Shown here: in pieces, positions 11,699 through 22,078 of the stretch
Layout: the number at the start of each line of letters is the position of its first letter
Numbering within the stretch: position 1 is the stretch's first letter
Source of the DNA: Argyresthia goedartella
Taxonomy: Eukaryota; Arthropoda; Insecta; Lepidoptera; Argyresthiidae
Assembly (NCBI GenBank): GCA_949825045.1
Contig: OX463813.1
Location: 1,116,001-1,180,000 of the forward strand
Reading direction: 5' to 3'
DNA length: 64,000 nucleotides
Notes under the pieces: generated by a model
The model's database searches: none
What the model was told of the DNA's origin: nothing
What the model saw: the letters and a program-made list of their open reading frames with translations, nothing else
Position numbers and translations under genes: made by a program

Positions 11699-13282
11699 CT
11701 ACCGCTCTGGAGTGGAACTCTGGGTCTTGGCTGTTCTTGAAGAAACCCCAGTGATGACCAGCTTAGAGCTGGTCTGCGCTACCACCGGTGGTTCCTTCAC
11801 AAATTTCCCACCGGGTCCCTGAAATTTGAGGTAGACCGAACCACTACCAAAAAGGAGCTGTCTGCCCCTTCCCAGCAGGGTCGGCACCACATCTTCAGGG
11901 ATGTCTGTGATGAGAAACAGGTTGTCCTGCTGCTCATCCACTTTCTGGAGGAGCCATCGGTCAACCTGTGCCCACTTGTTCATAAAGTGGAGGACTACGC
12001 CGACGTCGGGCGCAGACTTCCACTTGCCTCGTTCGTTGGGTATGAGCACCTCACATCGAACCCTGCGGACCATCTCCGATTGGCGTTTCACCACCAACTG
12101 TACGTTGGATGGTGTAGACACACCGGAGACACACTCCCGCAGCCAGTTCAGGGAGTACTCGTCCTCCACGAACAGTTTAAGGTGGCCGTCCTCGTAACGA
12201 GGCTTGCCACCGAATTTGGGGTTTTCCTTGCTCGGATCCGCCAACGCTTCCCTCAAGATTTTGTCATCAATCTCGTTGAGGATGAGCGTTGACAGATCCT
12301 GTGAAATATGACCAGTAGCGACGTCAGTTACGGCGATGTACTGGTCAGATTTCACCTTCTGAGCATAGGTGACCCCAGCTCTGCGCGCTTCCGTGCACTG
12401 CTTTTTAGGCTCCACTCGAGGAGAAATACTATCCTCTAGTCGAGCCCTCTTAGCAGCCGCGCGCTCGTTTTTGCCGGATCTCTTGGCAGATTTCAACTTC
12501 TTGTTAGAAGTTGGACCACCAGAGAACGCTACGGTAGGTTTAGCCCCGTTTGAGTCTAGGGTTGCCCCTTTGACACCACGGGAGCCGGTCACCTTACCCG
12601 CAGCTCCAGCTGTATTAACAGCGGGACCGCCATCGGTCGTCACCGTGGCAGATGGAACCACATCTACGCCGGCAGCGGCCGATGTGGCAGCCAAACGCTG
12701 TTTTTTCTTCCACCGACGATTCGCCTTACGCCCTGGTCCGGTTTGCACCGTATCTGGACGTCTAGTCGATGGGCCCTTCCCTTGCAAAGATTGCTTGGGT
12801 GGTTTACCCTTTCGACCAACCGTCGTCCAGGCGCTGGTGAAATGCTCGGCGATGTTTGTCGAATGGCTCCGCGCACCGGGTTGCCCCGTGGCCCTGCCTC
12901 TCGACTCACTTTCGGGCTTTTTGCAGCTAACCTCCACAGTGGAATCACTACCGGTTTGCACCGGTAGGTCACTGATGGTGGCAGTGCGCCCAGTTGAGGC
13001 TTGAGGATCTGCCGAGGCAGATTCTCGCACCTGTTTGGAGACGCTTGCGGTTTTCACCGCTGGAAGCGTTCCAGATGGGTTTTTTGACCTGACACGATCC
13101 ATGGCCAAATGTATAGAGATTCGTCTACTCGATTTCCCACCCTCCACGGAGCCCGCATAATTGGGAGCGCCTACTCGCTTGGAACAGCTTTCAGTCGCTA
13201 GGAGTACCGAGTAGATATAGGAGCATAGGGCTGGTACTTGGCGCGACATCGGGAGCTCGCTTCTGTGGACGATGGGAACCAA
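11699..13282 (-). CDS. LINE ORF1 (RNA-binding, DUF4780-like)
   Basis: The open stretch has 527 codons. The N-terminal half is basic and low-complexity with many K/R clusters (RRWKKKQRL, KKLKSAKRSGKNERAAAKRARLED), likely for RNA and nuclear binding. The C-terminal ~200 residues (LILNEIDDKILREAL...KLFVEDEYSLNWLREC...VSGSVYLKF-like end) resemble the DUF4780 domain of insect LINE ORF1 proteins. I see no CCHC knuckles, unlike many I-group elements. The true start may be an internal Met, such as MDRVRSKNPSG at 13102. It lies 190 bp upstream of ORF2. It is intact, and its job is presumably to form the ribonucleoprotein with element RNA. Confidence 0.8.
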   Translation of the reverse strand: MVPIVHRSELPMSRQVPALCSYIYSVLLATESCSKRVGAPNYAGSVEGGKSSRRISIHLAMDRVRSKNPSGTLPAVKTASVSKQVRESASADPQASTGRTATISDLPVQTGSDSTVEVSCKKPESESRGRATGQPGARSHSTNIAEHFTSAWTTVGRKGKPPKQSLQGKGPSTRRPDTVQTGPGRKANRRWKKKQRLAATSAAAGVDVVPSATVTTDGGPAVNTAGAAGKVTGSRGVKGATLDSNGAKPTVAFSGGPTSNKKLKSAKRSGKNERAAAKRARLEDSISPRVEPKKQCTEARRAGVTYAQKVKSDQYIAVTDVATGHISQDLSTLILNEIDDKILREALADPSKENPKFGGKPRYEDGHLKLFVEDEYSLNWLRECVSGVSTPSNVQLVVKRQSEMVRRVRCEVLIPNERGKWKSAPDVGVVLHFMNKWAQVDRWLLQKVDEQQDNLFLITDIPEDVVPTLLGRGRQLLFGSGSVYLKFQGPGGKFVKEPPVVAQTSSKLVITGVSSRTAKTQSSTPER

Positions 13283-13790
13283 GGTGTCAGCGACATGGTC
13301 CCACCGCCGTAGTCACCGAAGCTTACCCCGTCAGCATGACCCATCCCTCCGCTATGACTGACGCCTTAGCGGACCCTACACCCCTAGCCGTGGCCCTCTG
13401 ACGGGACACTTGGCCGTTACCCCAACCCGCGACTACGGGCGAGGCTACCGTTTTGCCTGAAATCCAGGCCAAAGAGGGCGTGTTGCCTTACGAAGCTAAA
13501 TCCACAGCAACGCTCGGCTCAACCCCCCAGGACCCCTTCATCCTGGCCTACGGTGGTAAACTGCGCAGACCACAAGACGCAGGTGAGTGTATATAGTCTG
13601 CCGGGTACACCCACTTTAACCGACAGAACCGGAGCTACTTTTAGCCATCGGCTAGTAAGAGGTCCGGGGACCAGTCACTAGCCGCTGTTACCAGGGTGCA
13701 CCAGGAGGAAGCAGAAGTTATGCAGGCGGACGTATCCTTCTGCATCACTTCAGCACCCCCACACTAGGAGGTAGTCGCTCAGAACACCCT
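13283..13790 (-). other. 5' UTR/promoter region of the nested LINE
   Basis: This is GC-moderate sequence upstream of ORF1 with no coding signal. It ends exactly at the target duplication at 13791, so the element is not 5'-truncated, and an internal promoter should be here. I cannot point to specific motifs. Confidence 0.55.
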
Positions 13791-13802
13791 GATTGACAGC
13801 TA

Positions 13803-13863
13803 ACGTCAAATTAAAAATGACCGTTCAGAAACCATCGATCGAATATCGATTTGAAATCGAACA
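13803..13863 (-). repeat. BEL/Pao upstream (5') LTR, distal 61 bp
   Basis: This stretch matches 1083-1143 of the other LTR with three mismatches by eye and ends ATCGAACA. It is separated from the rest of its LTR by the LINE at 7798-13790. Confidence 0.9.
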
Positions 13864-14460
13864 GGGGGGGAGGAGGGGTGGAGGGGGAGGGGGAAGGGAG
13901 TTCCCCCTACCTACTAACCCTTTTAGGAAACCATTAGTTTTTACGTTATGGAGGTCCAAATATTGAAGAATATGCCTAAATTTTTTTGGATTTCGGGGGA
14001 GTTGGAAGAGGAGAGGGGTTGGAGGGGGGGTTGCCAAGAGTAGGGGGTCGCCTCGCTCCGCTCCGCTTCGCTCCGGCTCCCGGGTCTGCTTTAACGTGTG
14101 AATCTAACAAACCTATCTTTAGTTTTTAAACAGCAAGTGACCTAAATTAACCAATTTGGTTCTGATATGACATGCTCGGGGATGCTTCTGCTCCGGCTAG
14201 AGGGGTGCCAGGAGAAGAGGGTCGCCTCGCTCCGCTCCGCTTCGCTCCGGCTACCGAGTCTGCTATAACGTGTGAACCTAACAAACCTATCTTTAATTTT
14301 TAAACACTGCAATTTGCTTCCGTGACTTCGGTGCAACATGGTATCAAAACTCCATAAAGTAGTCAGTAAGTAAACAAAGCCAAAGTCGTCGAGAGAATCA
14401 CGGATAAAACTCAACAGCAACGAAAGCGCAACAGAACATTCACGAAACACGGAAGGAAAC
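13864..14460. repeat. G-rich tract and ~90-bp direct repeat
   Basis: A G-rich tract (13864-13898) follows the BEL insertion. Two direct copies of a segment then occur at 14045-14128 and 14219-14306, about 174 bp apart. Each runs from GGTCGCCTCGCTCCGCTCCG through AACAAACCTATCTTTA to TTTTTAAACA. They differ at a few positions. The CGCTCCGCTCCGCTTCGCTCC core also resembles the GC-rich part of the Polinton termini, probably by simple-sequence similarity. No gene is seen. Confidence 0.6.
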
Positions 14461-14625
14461 GGAATGAAATGAGCAAGTCATTATGTCATAAAATTTTCAC
14501 ACTTATTGCATTTAATGTGAGAGGTTATAATAAAGATGTCGTGAGTTAAAATTGCTAGAAGTAACAAACCTTAGCCAAATAATAATAACCTACTTAAATA
14601 ATAAATAAATCTAAAATACATAAAA
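14461..14625 (-). other. likely 3' UTR of the R2-superfamily LINE
   Basis: This is AT-rich sequence downstream of the ORF on the minus strand, without a coding signal. The exact 3' end and a target duplication could not be recognised. Confidence 0.4.
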
Positions 14626-17508
14626 CTACACAAATAAACCACCCCAGAACGCTCCCGGACCAAAGGTACCCATTACGCTGGCAGCGTTGCCGCGCTGCAC
14701 AGCAAGTGACACCCTTTGCACCAGGAACGCTCCGGAGCGGTAGTCATGGCCTCGGTCCCTCAAGCGACGCCCAATGTCCCTGATGAAGGCCCTACCCTGC
14801 GATCCCCACACCCCCGTGGTCTCGACGGCCAATGGAACAAACCAATAATTCCCCATCAGCTGTGCGTACTTACCGCATTTCTGCCGCGCCGCCAACTCCG
14901 CAGCCGCACCAGCAGTCTGCATGGTGGAGCCTATATGAGATGCCGCGAAAGTGCACACGCATGTCGCATCCCACAAAAGGCTACGGCCCCTCTCCCAAGG
15001 TATCAAAGTGATACCATCCGGACGTTTCCCGTCGCTGCGACACAAACCATGCGGCTCAAGAACCGCCGGTATGTTAGCCGAGACGAGAGCCCTCCGAACG
15101 ATGTCATTGATGGAGTGATGACGAGACTGCCTCCCTGAACTTCTGACGCAGTGTAGTCCGTGACGCCCCAGCGAATCCACTGATACACCGCAAACACAGC
15201 GGTGTGGCTCGCAAATGCTACATCCCAACCGAAGCGCCACGGCCACGCGCAGGGAGTTGTCATCTAGATGGGTGCCTAAATGAGGAGACGGCAACGCATG
15301 CAGCCAAGCACCAGATTCCGGCTGGGAGATCGCGCGCAGACGAGCAAGCTCCGCTCCCGAGGACTGCCCCAACAACCCGTCAAGTGTCGACTTACATATC
15401 TCCTCATCCCAGGAGCGCTGCACGCCTGGCTTCTCCGGAACGTCTCCCGCCGGGCAACGTACCCGCCACAGCTGAAGAGCCTCGTCCGCAAATGGGATGC
15501 TGAACCCGTCACCATTAATATTCAAAATACGAGTGACAAGCTCCAACACCCCCCGCGAAGAGGCTAAGAAGGCGGGGAGTTCCGTGTCCTGAAGGCGACG
15601 AACGCCGAGACCACCAAACCGTATAGGCATCGCTGCCTGCGACCACTGTGAGGGAGACATATTAACGTTTAAAATAGTCTCCAAAAGACACTTCAACGCC
15701 TCGTCATAAGCGTCTGTCTCCCCTCGGCACAGCCAAACCGGAGCAGTTCGCAAAGTATAGGTTAACCTTGGCTGGGACAGACAACTCCTGAGAATAGTAA
15801 GAGCCACATGCGCGGACAACTCCTTGAGATGTGGCTTAGCCCCAGCCAGGGCCTTCAACTTTCCTCGCAGAACCCCCGGCACGCCTTCCGGAAAAATGGG
15901 CGCGCCTAACAGAGTGAAATCAGGTTTATCAAGAACTTTCAGCCCCGGCATCAATTCCTCCAGCTTAGCTCTGGAACCTTGTGCCAAGTCACCAGAGGAA
16001 GAAAACACCTCACACTTCTCTGAGTTCAGGCGGAGACCCAAGTCCCCTAGGCCACTGATAACCGTTTTCAAATCAGCCACAACAGTCTCTAGTGGTCCCC
16101 CGATGGTACCATCGTCTAAGTACCAGACGTTCAAAGGGGAACTCAATGATTTAACAACGTCGTGGATGGCCAAGCTGAATAGCAGTGGGCCGAGGGGGTC
16201 ACCCTGTTGCGCACCCACCCGCGACTCCACCAGATTTTCACCAAAATACAGGTTGGTTGGGCTTGAGTAACACTGATGGAGGAACGGATAGAGGGACGGA
16301 ACCAGTTCGTTGACCTTTCCCAGAATGACGTCTCGCTCAACTGTATTGAATGCATTCTGGAGGTCAACCTTCACAATGACGCTGTCGGAGTTTTCCTGAT
16401 CGAACAAAAACGCTCGGGTGGCGTGGATTGCGGCCTCGCAACCTAAAGGTACTCCGAACCCCAACTGCTGCGGCTGAAGAATAGATGATGCGACTCCCCT
16501 GGCTGCCCTGCATCCGAGTTTGGCCACTAAGCGCCGAAGGACACTCCCCACTGCTATGGGCCGAATCCCCCCGCCCTTCTTATGCAGAGCACATAGGGAA
16601 GCGCCATAAAGAAAAGGGCACACTTCCCTATTGACCATTCCCTTAAGCATGAAGTTCACTAAATTAACTAGTGAACGCAGGAGAGTCGCACCGCTATCCC
16701 CAGCCGCCACTGAAATCAACTCCTTCAGTATGTCGGGGCGGATCCCATCCAAGCCCGCTGCGGACCCGCTATTGAAAGACGTGATTGCCTCCAACACGTC
16801 AGCCGCTTCAACCGCCAATGTTTCGCTTGAGAGGGCGGGTTCCGGAGGGAAGTGGAGGTCACGTGACGGTGGCGGGTGCTTTCGCCGCAGGGACTCCAAA
16901 GTCTCCTCACTGTCAGCTGCCACAAAGCAGTCAGACAGGAGGATCCGAACAGCACCGCCAAGGTCGCCATCGTGAACCTTGGTTTCGACGTACTTGTAAA
17001 AAGCACGCTGGCCAATATTACCTCCCTTCCTTGAATAAACATCCGATGACTGAAGGCCGCCCAGAGAACTAGCTGCAATGTTGTCTTTTACCTTACTGGT
17101 AAGAGACCGGCCCTTGTCATCGGACAAAGGAACCCGGAGGCATGAATAAGCAAAGCTTAGGAGATCCTGCCAATCATTGGTCTCATTAGTCTCCACACAC
17201 CTCTCAATAAGCTCCGACAACTTCCCTGCGGCCAGACTTCTGGCCCCCTTGGGGACGTGTTTTAGAAGTCGGACATTTCTTCTCAAGGAAGGCAAATCAC
17301 TGAGCGTCGGCGGTGGCGGACTACCGACCACATCAGCAGGCGAAATACCAGCGACATCTGCAGGCGCATTACCGCCCCGTCGCTGTGACTGTTGCGGTCG
17401 AACAATATCTTTGTGCACCTGCCCAATGTGAGACTTCAAACCACGCGGAACAATAAATTCCCTTGTGGAACCGAGGCAATGAGGACATGGTGCCTTAGTT
17501 ACACTCAT
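14626..17508 (-). CDS. R2-superfamily LINE ORF (zinc finger, RT, restriction-like endonuclease)
   Basis: A single intact frame of 960 codons starts MSVTKAPCPHC. Residues ~8-31 form a C2H2 finger (CPHC...HIGQVH). The reverse transcriptase spans roughly 230-520: KVDLQNAFNTVERDVIL (first Asp), GAQQGDPLGPLLFSLAIHD and NVWYLDDGTIGG (catalytic DD). After a thumb region comes a Cys/His motif (CVCGVSVDSLGRHGLHC, ~785). A PD-(D/E)XK-type endonuclease follows (SDGKRPDGITLIPW, then LLWDATCVCTF). This order is that of early-branching LINEs (R2, R4, NeSL and relatives), which cut a specific target and prime on it. I cannot place the clade further, and there is no rDNA next to it. An unbroken ORF suggests recent activity. 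Nothing else in the window has a comparably intact large polymerase. Confidence 0.9.
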   Translation of the reverse strand: MSVTKAPCPHCLGSTREFIVPRGLKSHIGQVHKDIVRPQQSQRRGGNAPADVAGISPADVVGSPPPPTLSDLPSLRRNVRLLKHVPKGARSLAAGKLSELIERCVETNETNDWQDLLSFAYSCLRVPLSDDKGRSLTSKVKDNIAASSLGGLQSSDVYSRKGGNIGQRAFYKYVETKVHDGDLGGAVRILLSDCFVAADSEETLESLRRKHPPPSRDLHFPPEPALSSETLAVEAADVLEAITSFNSGSAAGLDGIRPDILKELISVAAGDSGATLLRSLVNLVNFMLKGMVNREVCPFLYGASLCALHKKGGGIRPIAVGSVLRRLVAKLGCRAARGVASSILQPQQLGFGVPLGCEAAIHATRAFLFDQENSDSVIVKVDLQNAFNTVERDVILGKVNELVPSLYPFLHQCYSSPTNLYFGENLVESRVGAQQGDPLGPLLFSLAIHDVVKSLSSPLNVWYLDDGTIGGPLETVVADLKTVISGLGDLGLRLNSEKCEVFSSSGDLAQGSRAKLEELMPGLKVLDKPDFTLLGAPIFPEGVPGVLRGKLKALAGAKPHLKELSAHVALTILRSCLSQPRLTYTLRTAPVWLCRGETDAYDEALKCLLETILNVNMSPSQWSQAAMPIRFGGLGVRRLQDTELPAFLASSRGVLELVTRILNINGDGFSIPFADEALQLWRVRCPAGDVPEKPGVQRSWDEEICKSTLDGLLGQSSGAELARLRAISQPESGAWLHALPSPHLGTHLDDNSLRVAVALRLGCSICEPHRCVCGVSVDSLGRHGLHCVRSSGRQSRHHSINDIVRRALVSANIPAVLEPHGLCRSDGKRPDGITLIPWERGRSLLWDATCVCTFAASHIGSTMQTAGAAAELAARQKCGKYAQLMGNYWFVPLAVETTGVWGSQGRAFIRDIGRRLRDRGHDYRSGAFLVQRVSLAVQRGNAASVMGTFGPGAFWGGLFV

Positions 17509-17944
17509 ACTTGCCTACTAAATTTCTATTTTCCAACACACATTTAAAAATTTCCACCATAGTAGTAAATAATAATAATAATAATTAAATTTTTGCCAAA
17601 TAAATTAATTAGAAATCTACAGTCAATAATAATGTCAAATATAGCTTAAATAATCCGCATTCAATTCAGTCATAAATATCCCTAATACTATTTATTGTTA
17701 TTATAACACTATTAATTATTATCAAACAATATCAAACATTAAATTAATTGTACTTACAACAAAACATAAGTGGTTCCAATGTCAACTACATACTTAAAAG
17801 ATAGAGAAAAAAAAAATATCAGTCAAAAAATGTTTGTCTTAAAACATAAAATTAAAATAGTCACAAAATCAAAAAATAAAAGAATTAAAAATCTAATTCT
17901 AAAACAAAGCAAAAACAAATGAAAAAATAATATAAATACTTTCT
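17509..17944. other. AT-rich non-coding, includes (AAT)n
   Basis: It holds a short (AAT)n microsatellite at 17567-17585 and A-rich tracts. The first part is probably the 5' UTR of the LINE at 14626-17508. No gene is seen. Confidence 0.5.
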
Positions 17945-18040
17945 ACGTTAGACGGGTTTCGAACCAGAGCAACCTCTTCGCTGTATTTGTTCTCGGCCGA
18001 GAGCGAGGCCCGCTGAGCCACCAACGTTGTGGGATTTCTT
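17945..18040 (-). repeat. tRNA-derived SINE-like relic
   Basis: On the minus strand a perfect A-box TGGCTCAGCGG (18010-18020) is followed ~45 bp later by a B-box GGTTCGAAACC (17955-17965), the two parts of a pol III internal promoter. The cloverleaf stems are poor, so it is not a working tRNA gene. It is most simply the head of a SINE or a tRNA pseudogene. Confidence 0.6.
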
Positions 18041-18789
18041 GGCGAAATAGAAGTATCAATGCAGCGTTTTTTATTTCATAAATGAGCGGTACTTCGAGTT
18101 GGCATAATATTTTCGCTTGACACCCACTGTGCCATATGAACGTTCACACTGAATGTAGATTTTTCACTGATACTCGACTGAAAATCACTGTTCTTCTTGA
18201 AGAAACCACGCACAACAAAGCAAATGGGTGCACTAGCCCGCCTGAGCGTTTTGTGTCGTTTAGTTTGTTGATTTATTGCCGCTTGAAACCGCTTGGTGTC
18301 CTTGTCACTGTTTTGATGAATTGTCACTTTTCAGGTTGTGATAACACTCCTGTAGGTCAATTGTCACTTGTTCTTTAAGTCAAAAAAAAGAATCCAGGTA
18401 TATTTACACGAATTCTATTTTAAATTTGATTAAGATGTAGATCGTCTTCAAACTGCTTGTTTACATCGCAGCGCCCCCTGGTGGCCCCATAAAATAAAAA
18501 AAATATGTCATAAAATAAAAAAAGGCCGACGCAAATTTCTACCATTACAACAAAATCTTGTGATTTGTTCTAAAATCATGTACCAATATCCAACGTTGGA
18601 GCTTTTGTGTTTGACATTTGTCATTCAGAGATTGGCCAAGTTGTAAAAATCGTGTAAACATATTTTATAATTAAAGTGCTAAAATTTCCTAAATCAGAAA
18701 ATGGTATCAGAGGATAGCTAAGGACCCCCTCTAACCACTTAAGTACTCCAATCTTCAAATTTCAATGTGGTTTATATAAGACCTAACCC
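18041..18789. other. non-coding, no feature recognised
   Basis: AT-rich with A-runs at 18378-18390 and 18490-18530. The small open stretches here lack homology I recognise and codon-like composition. Just before 18790 the sequence passes into the ~1.19-kb tandem array. Confidence 0.5.
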
Positions 18790-21700
18790 TTAGGTTCTCT
18801 TAAGGTAGAAGTTAACCTGTCGCCTGTATCTCAGAATTAACATCTACTACTTCTTTTATAATTTGCTTATTGCAACTCAAACTTTATAACGATTAATGGT
18901 TATGTATACAGTTTGATTGCGCACTAGGACTGTCCTGTTTCATAAACACTCCTATCTTGCCTAGGTTTGCTGGAACAAATCGATCCTTATGTTCCTATCT
19001 TACCTATAAAATTTATTGTAACTGTGAGTTTATCTATATTTTCTGTTCAATAAAGAATATGAATATATCGTAGGATTATTTGATAATCCGTATTTTCGCG
19101 AAAACACTGCGGTATATATATAGGTGAAAGATGAAGGGGTGAGCGAATTTCCCTTTATCCTTCGTGTTAGGTTAAAAATACACTTAGAAGTACTTTTTGA
19201 CAAAATCCCTAGAATTTTCGCGAAAATACGGATAATCAAATAATCCTACGACATATATATCTGCAGCTTCAGGAGTCTCCAGCCACCCGGGGGTATCACT
19301 ATCGGCAGTCAAATCAAGATCTTTTCAAAAGTCAGAAAAAAGTGAGTGTGCACGATTATCAAACTTGTCTTATTAACACACTTATCAGCGCATTTTAAAA
19401 TGTCCATAGGTTTTGATCTTTAACATAAAATGGTCAGAATCATGAACCAATATTCACAACTCGGTAGTTGTAAAATTTGATACGGATAACTAGTGGGTTA
19501 ATTTGATTCCGGTACTGGGTAGTCAACGTGACAAAATGTTCGACGGTTGGAATGTGCAGGTGTCAAAATGTCTTTATGGACCTAATGTCTATGTGGCAAA
19601 AAGTATGAACGTTAAAATGTGCAATGGTTAAAATGGACAGGAGTTAAAATGTGTTCCGGTCAAATCGAACCAGCGTCATAATGAATTTGTTGGCCCGTTT
19701 TGTGTAATACTTTCAACCTTCATTAAAAATACTAATCTTGATATGTGGACTATCGCGATCTTGATTACAATCATAAATAAGTCTTTAAGATAGATGTTAG
19801 GTACGATAGATAAAAGGCGATTCAAGACAATAGTGATCTCGGATCAATAATAACGTCAATGGAAAATATATATGGAATCTCAAAATGTTAAAGATAGTAT
19901 GTTGTAGAAATGTTATTGATATATAGATTAATGCTAATTTCCTTGATTTCAATGTTTCGCGCCTAATTAGGTACTCTTAAGGTAGAAGCTAACCTGTCGC
20001 CTGTATCTCAGAATTAACATCTACTACTTCTTTAATAATTTGCTTATTGCAACTCAAACTTTATAACGATTAATGGTTATGTATACAGTTTGATTGCGCA
20101 CTAGGACTGTCCTATTTCATAAACACTCCTGTCTTGCCTAGGTTTGCTGGAACAAATCTATCCCTATATCCCTATCTTGCCCATAAAATTTATTGTAACT
20201 GTTAGTTTATCTATATTTTCTGTTCAATAAAGAATATGAACATGTCGTAGGATTATTTGATAATCCGTATTTTCGCGAAAACACTGCGGTATATATAGGT
20301 GAAGCATGAAGGGGTGAGCGAATCTCCCTTTATCCTTTGTGTTAGGTTGATCATGTAAGAACAAAAAAAACACTTAGAAGTACTTTTTGACAAAATCCCT
20401 AGAATTTTCGCGAAAATACGGATAATCAAATAATCCTACGACATATATATCTGCAGCTTCAGGAGTCTCCAGCCACCCGGGGGTATCACTATCGGCAGTC
20501 AAATCAAGATCTTTTCAAAAGTCAGAAAAAAGTGAGTGTGCACGATTATCAAACTTGTCTTATTAACACACTTATCAGCGCATTTTAAAATATCCATAGG
20601 GGTTGATCTTTAACATAAAATGGTCAGAATCATGAACCAATATTCACAACTCGGTAGTTGTGAAATTTGTTACGGATAACTAGTGGGTTAATTTGATTCC
20701 CGTACTGGGTAGTCAACGTGACAAAATGTTCGACGGTTGGAATGTGCAGGTGTCAAAATGTTTTTATGGACCTAATGTCTATGTGGCAAAAAGTATGAAC
20801 GTTACAATGTGCAATGGTTAAAATGGACAGGAGTTAAAATGTGTTCCGGTCAAATCGAACCAGCGTCATAATGAATTTGTTGGCCCGTTTTGTGTAATAC
20901 TTTCAACCTTCATTAAAAATTCTAATCTTGATATGTGGACTCTCGCGATCTTGATTACAATCATAAATAAGTCTTTAAGATAGATGTTAGGTACGATAGA
21001 TAAAAGGCGATTCAAGACAATAGTGAGCTCGGATCAATAATAACGTCAATGGAAAATATTTATGGAATCTCAAAATGTTAAAGATAGTATGTTGTAGAAA
21101 TGTTATTGATATATAAATTAATGCTAACTTCCTTGATTTCTATGTTTCGCGCTTAATTACGTACTCTAAAAGTAGAAGCTAACCTGTCGCCCGTATTTTA
21201 GAATTAACATCTACTACTTCTTTAATAATTTTCTTATTGCAACTCAAACTTTATAACGATTAATGGTTATGTATACAGTTTGATTGCGCACTAGGACTGT
21301 CCTGTTTCATAAACTCTCCTGTCTTGCCTAGGTTTGCTGGAACAAATCTATCCCTATATCCCTATCTTGCCTATAAAATTTATTGTAACTGTGGGTTTAT
21401 CTATATTTTCTGTTCAATAAAGAATATGAATATGTCGTAGAATTATTTGATAATCCGTATTTTCGCGAAAACACTGCGGTATATATAGGTGAAGGATGAA
21501 GGGGTGAGCGAATCTCCCTTTATCCTTCGTGTTAGGTTGAACATGTAAGAACAAAAAAAAAACACTTACAATTACTTTTTGACAAAATCCCTAGAATTTT
21601 CGCGAAAATACGGATTATCATATAATCCTATGACATATATATCTGCAGCTTCAGGAGTCTCCAGCCTCCTGGGGGTATCACTATCGGCCGTCAAATCAAG

Positions 21701-22078
21701 ATCTTTTCAAAAGTCAGAAAAAAGTGAGTGTGCACGATTATCAAACTTGTCTTATTAACACACTTGTCAGCGCATTTTAAAATATTCATAGGTTTTGAAC
21801 TTTAACATAAAATGGTCAGAATCATGAACCAATATTCACAACTCGGTAGTTTGTTACGGATAACTAGTGGGTTAATTGGATTCCGGTACTGGGTAGTCAA
21901 CGTGACAAAATGTTCGACGGTTGGAATGTGCAGGTGTCAAAATGCCTTTATGGACCTAATGTCTATGTCGCAAAAAGTATGAACGTCAAAATGTGCAATG
22001 GTTAAAATGGACAGGAGTTCAAATGTGTTCTGGTCAAATCGAACCAGCGTCATAATGAATTTGTTGGCCCGTTTTATG
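18790..22078 (+). repeat. Tandem array 1 of a ~1.19-kb unit
   Basis: About 2.75 units start near 18790, 19972 and 21165, each beginning CTCTTAAGGTAGAAGCTAACC and ending GCGCCTAATTAGG. Landmark CTGCAGCTTCAGGAGTC recurs at 19261, 20453 and ~21648, a period of ~1.19 kb. Two sub-types exist: one with CCAGCCACCCGGGGG (19261, 20453) and one with CCAGCCTCCTGGGGG (21648). Each unit carries a 180-200-bp near-perfect hairpin with arms running from GTAGGATTATTTGATAATCC to TTTTCGCGAAAA (19069-19250, 20246-20440, 21436-21632). No coding region is convincing. The last unit is cut at 22078 by the Polinton. A repeat or transposon family of unknown class. Confidence 0.85.
22073..22078. repeat. Target-site duplication TTTATG, left of Polinton 1
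   Basis: TTTATG immediately precedes the AGTAGTG terminus and is repeated at 40649-40654 right after the other terminus. Uninterrupted units read CGTTTTGTGTAATAC at this spot, which confirms the target. Six bp is the normal Polinton duplication. Confidence 0.93.

Larger units (their letters stand above)
7798..13790 (-). mobile_element. Non-LTR retrotransposon (I group, LOA-like), nested in the BEL LTR
   Basis: This 5,993-bp element is flanked by a perfect 12-bp duplication GATTGACAGCTA (7786-7797 and 13791-13802) of the BEL LTR, so both ends are exact. It has a ~500-bp 5' UTR, ORF1 and ORF2 with APE-type endonuclease, reverse transcriptase and RNase H. The short 3' UTR ends in a degenerate heptamer tail (TTGTCAATTGTCAATTG on the plus strand, 7799-7815). 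The RNase H and the DUF4780-like ORF1 suggest the I group, close to LOA. The clade needs a tree to settle. A frameshift in ORF2 makes this copy defective, but it is full length. Confidence 0.92.
598..13863 (-). mobile_element. BEL/Pao LTR retrotransposon, interrupted by a nested LINE
   Basis: The element runs right to left. Its LTRs are 598-1143 and 7313-7797 plus 13803-13863. Both total 546 bp, start TGTTCGATT and end GCCTGAACA on the minus strand, and differ at about 13 positions by eye. The flanks carry GGGGG at 593-597 and at 13864-13868, a 5-bp target duplication typical of BEL/Pao. Between the LTRs lie gag (DUF1759-like plus zinc knuckles), an aspartic protease, reverse transcriptase, RNase H and integrase in BEL order. 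Without the nested LINE it is about 7.26 kb. All coding parts carry stops or frameshifts, so this copy is non-autonomous. A possible primer-binding site starting TGG lies just inside the upstream LTR (about 7293-7309), and a purine-rich tract lies just inside the other LTR (about 1144-1185). Confidence 0.93.

Noticed and set aside
12369..13004. 211-codon plus-strand open frame
   Set aside because: It is antisense to LINE ORF1, whose composition keeps the opposite strand open; no recognisable domain.
14142..14450. 102-codon minus-strand open frame
   Set aside because: Overlaps the direct repeat, low-complexity composition, no homologue recognised.
19030..19239. Small open frame in the repeat hairpin
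   Set aside because: It runs across an inverted repeat, is not conserved as a frame between units and has no domain.
18790..22078. Helitron interpretation of the ~1.19-kb unit
   Set aside because: A TC start and a CTAA-like end can be read at the unit borders, but I see no Helitron-type terminal hairpin just before the 3' end and no clear A/T insertion site.
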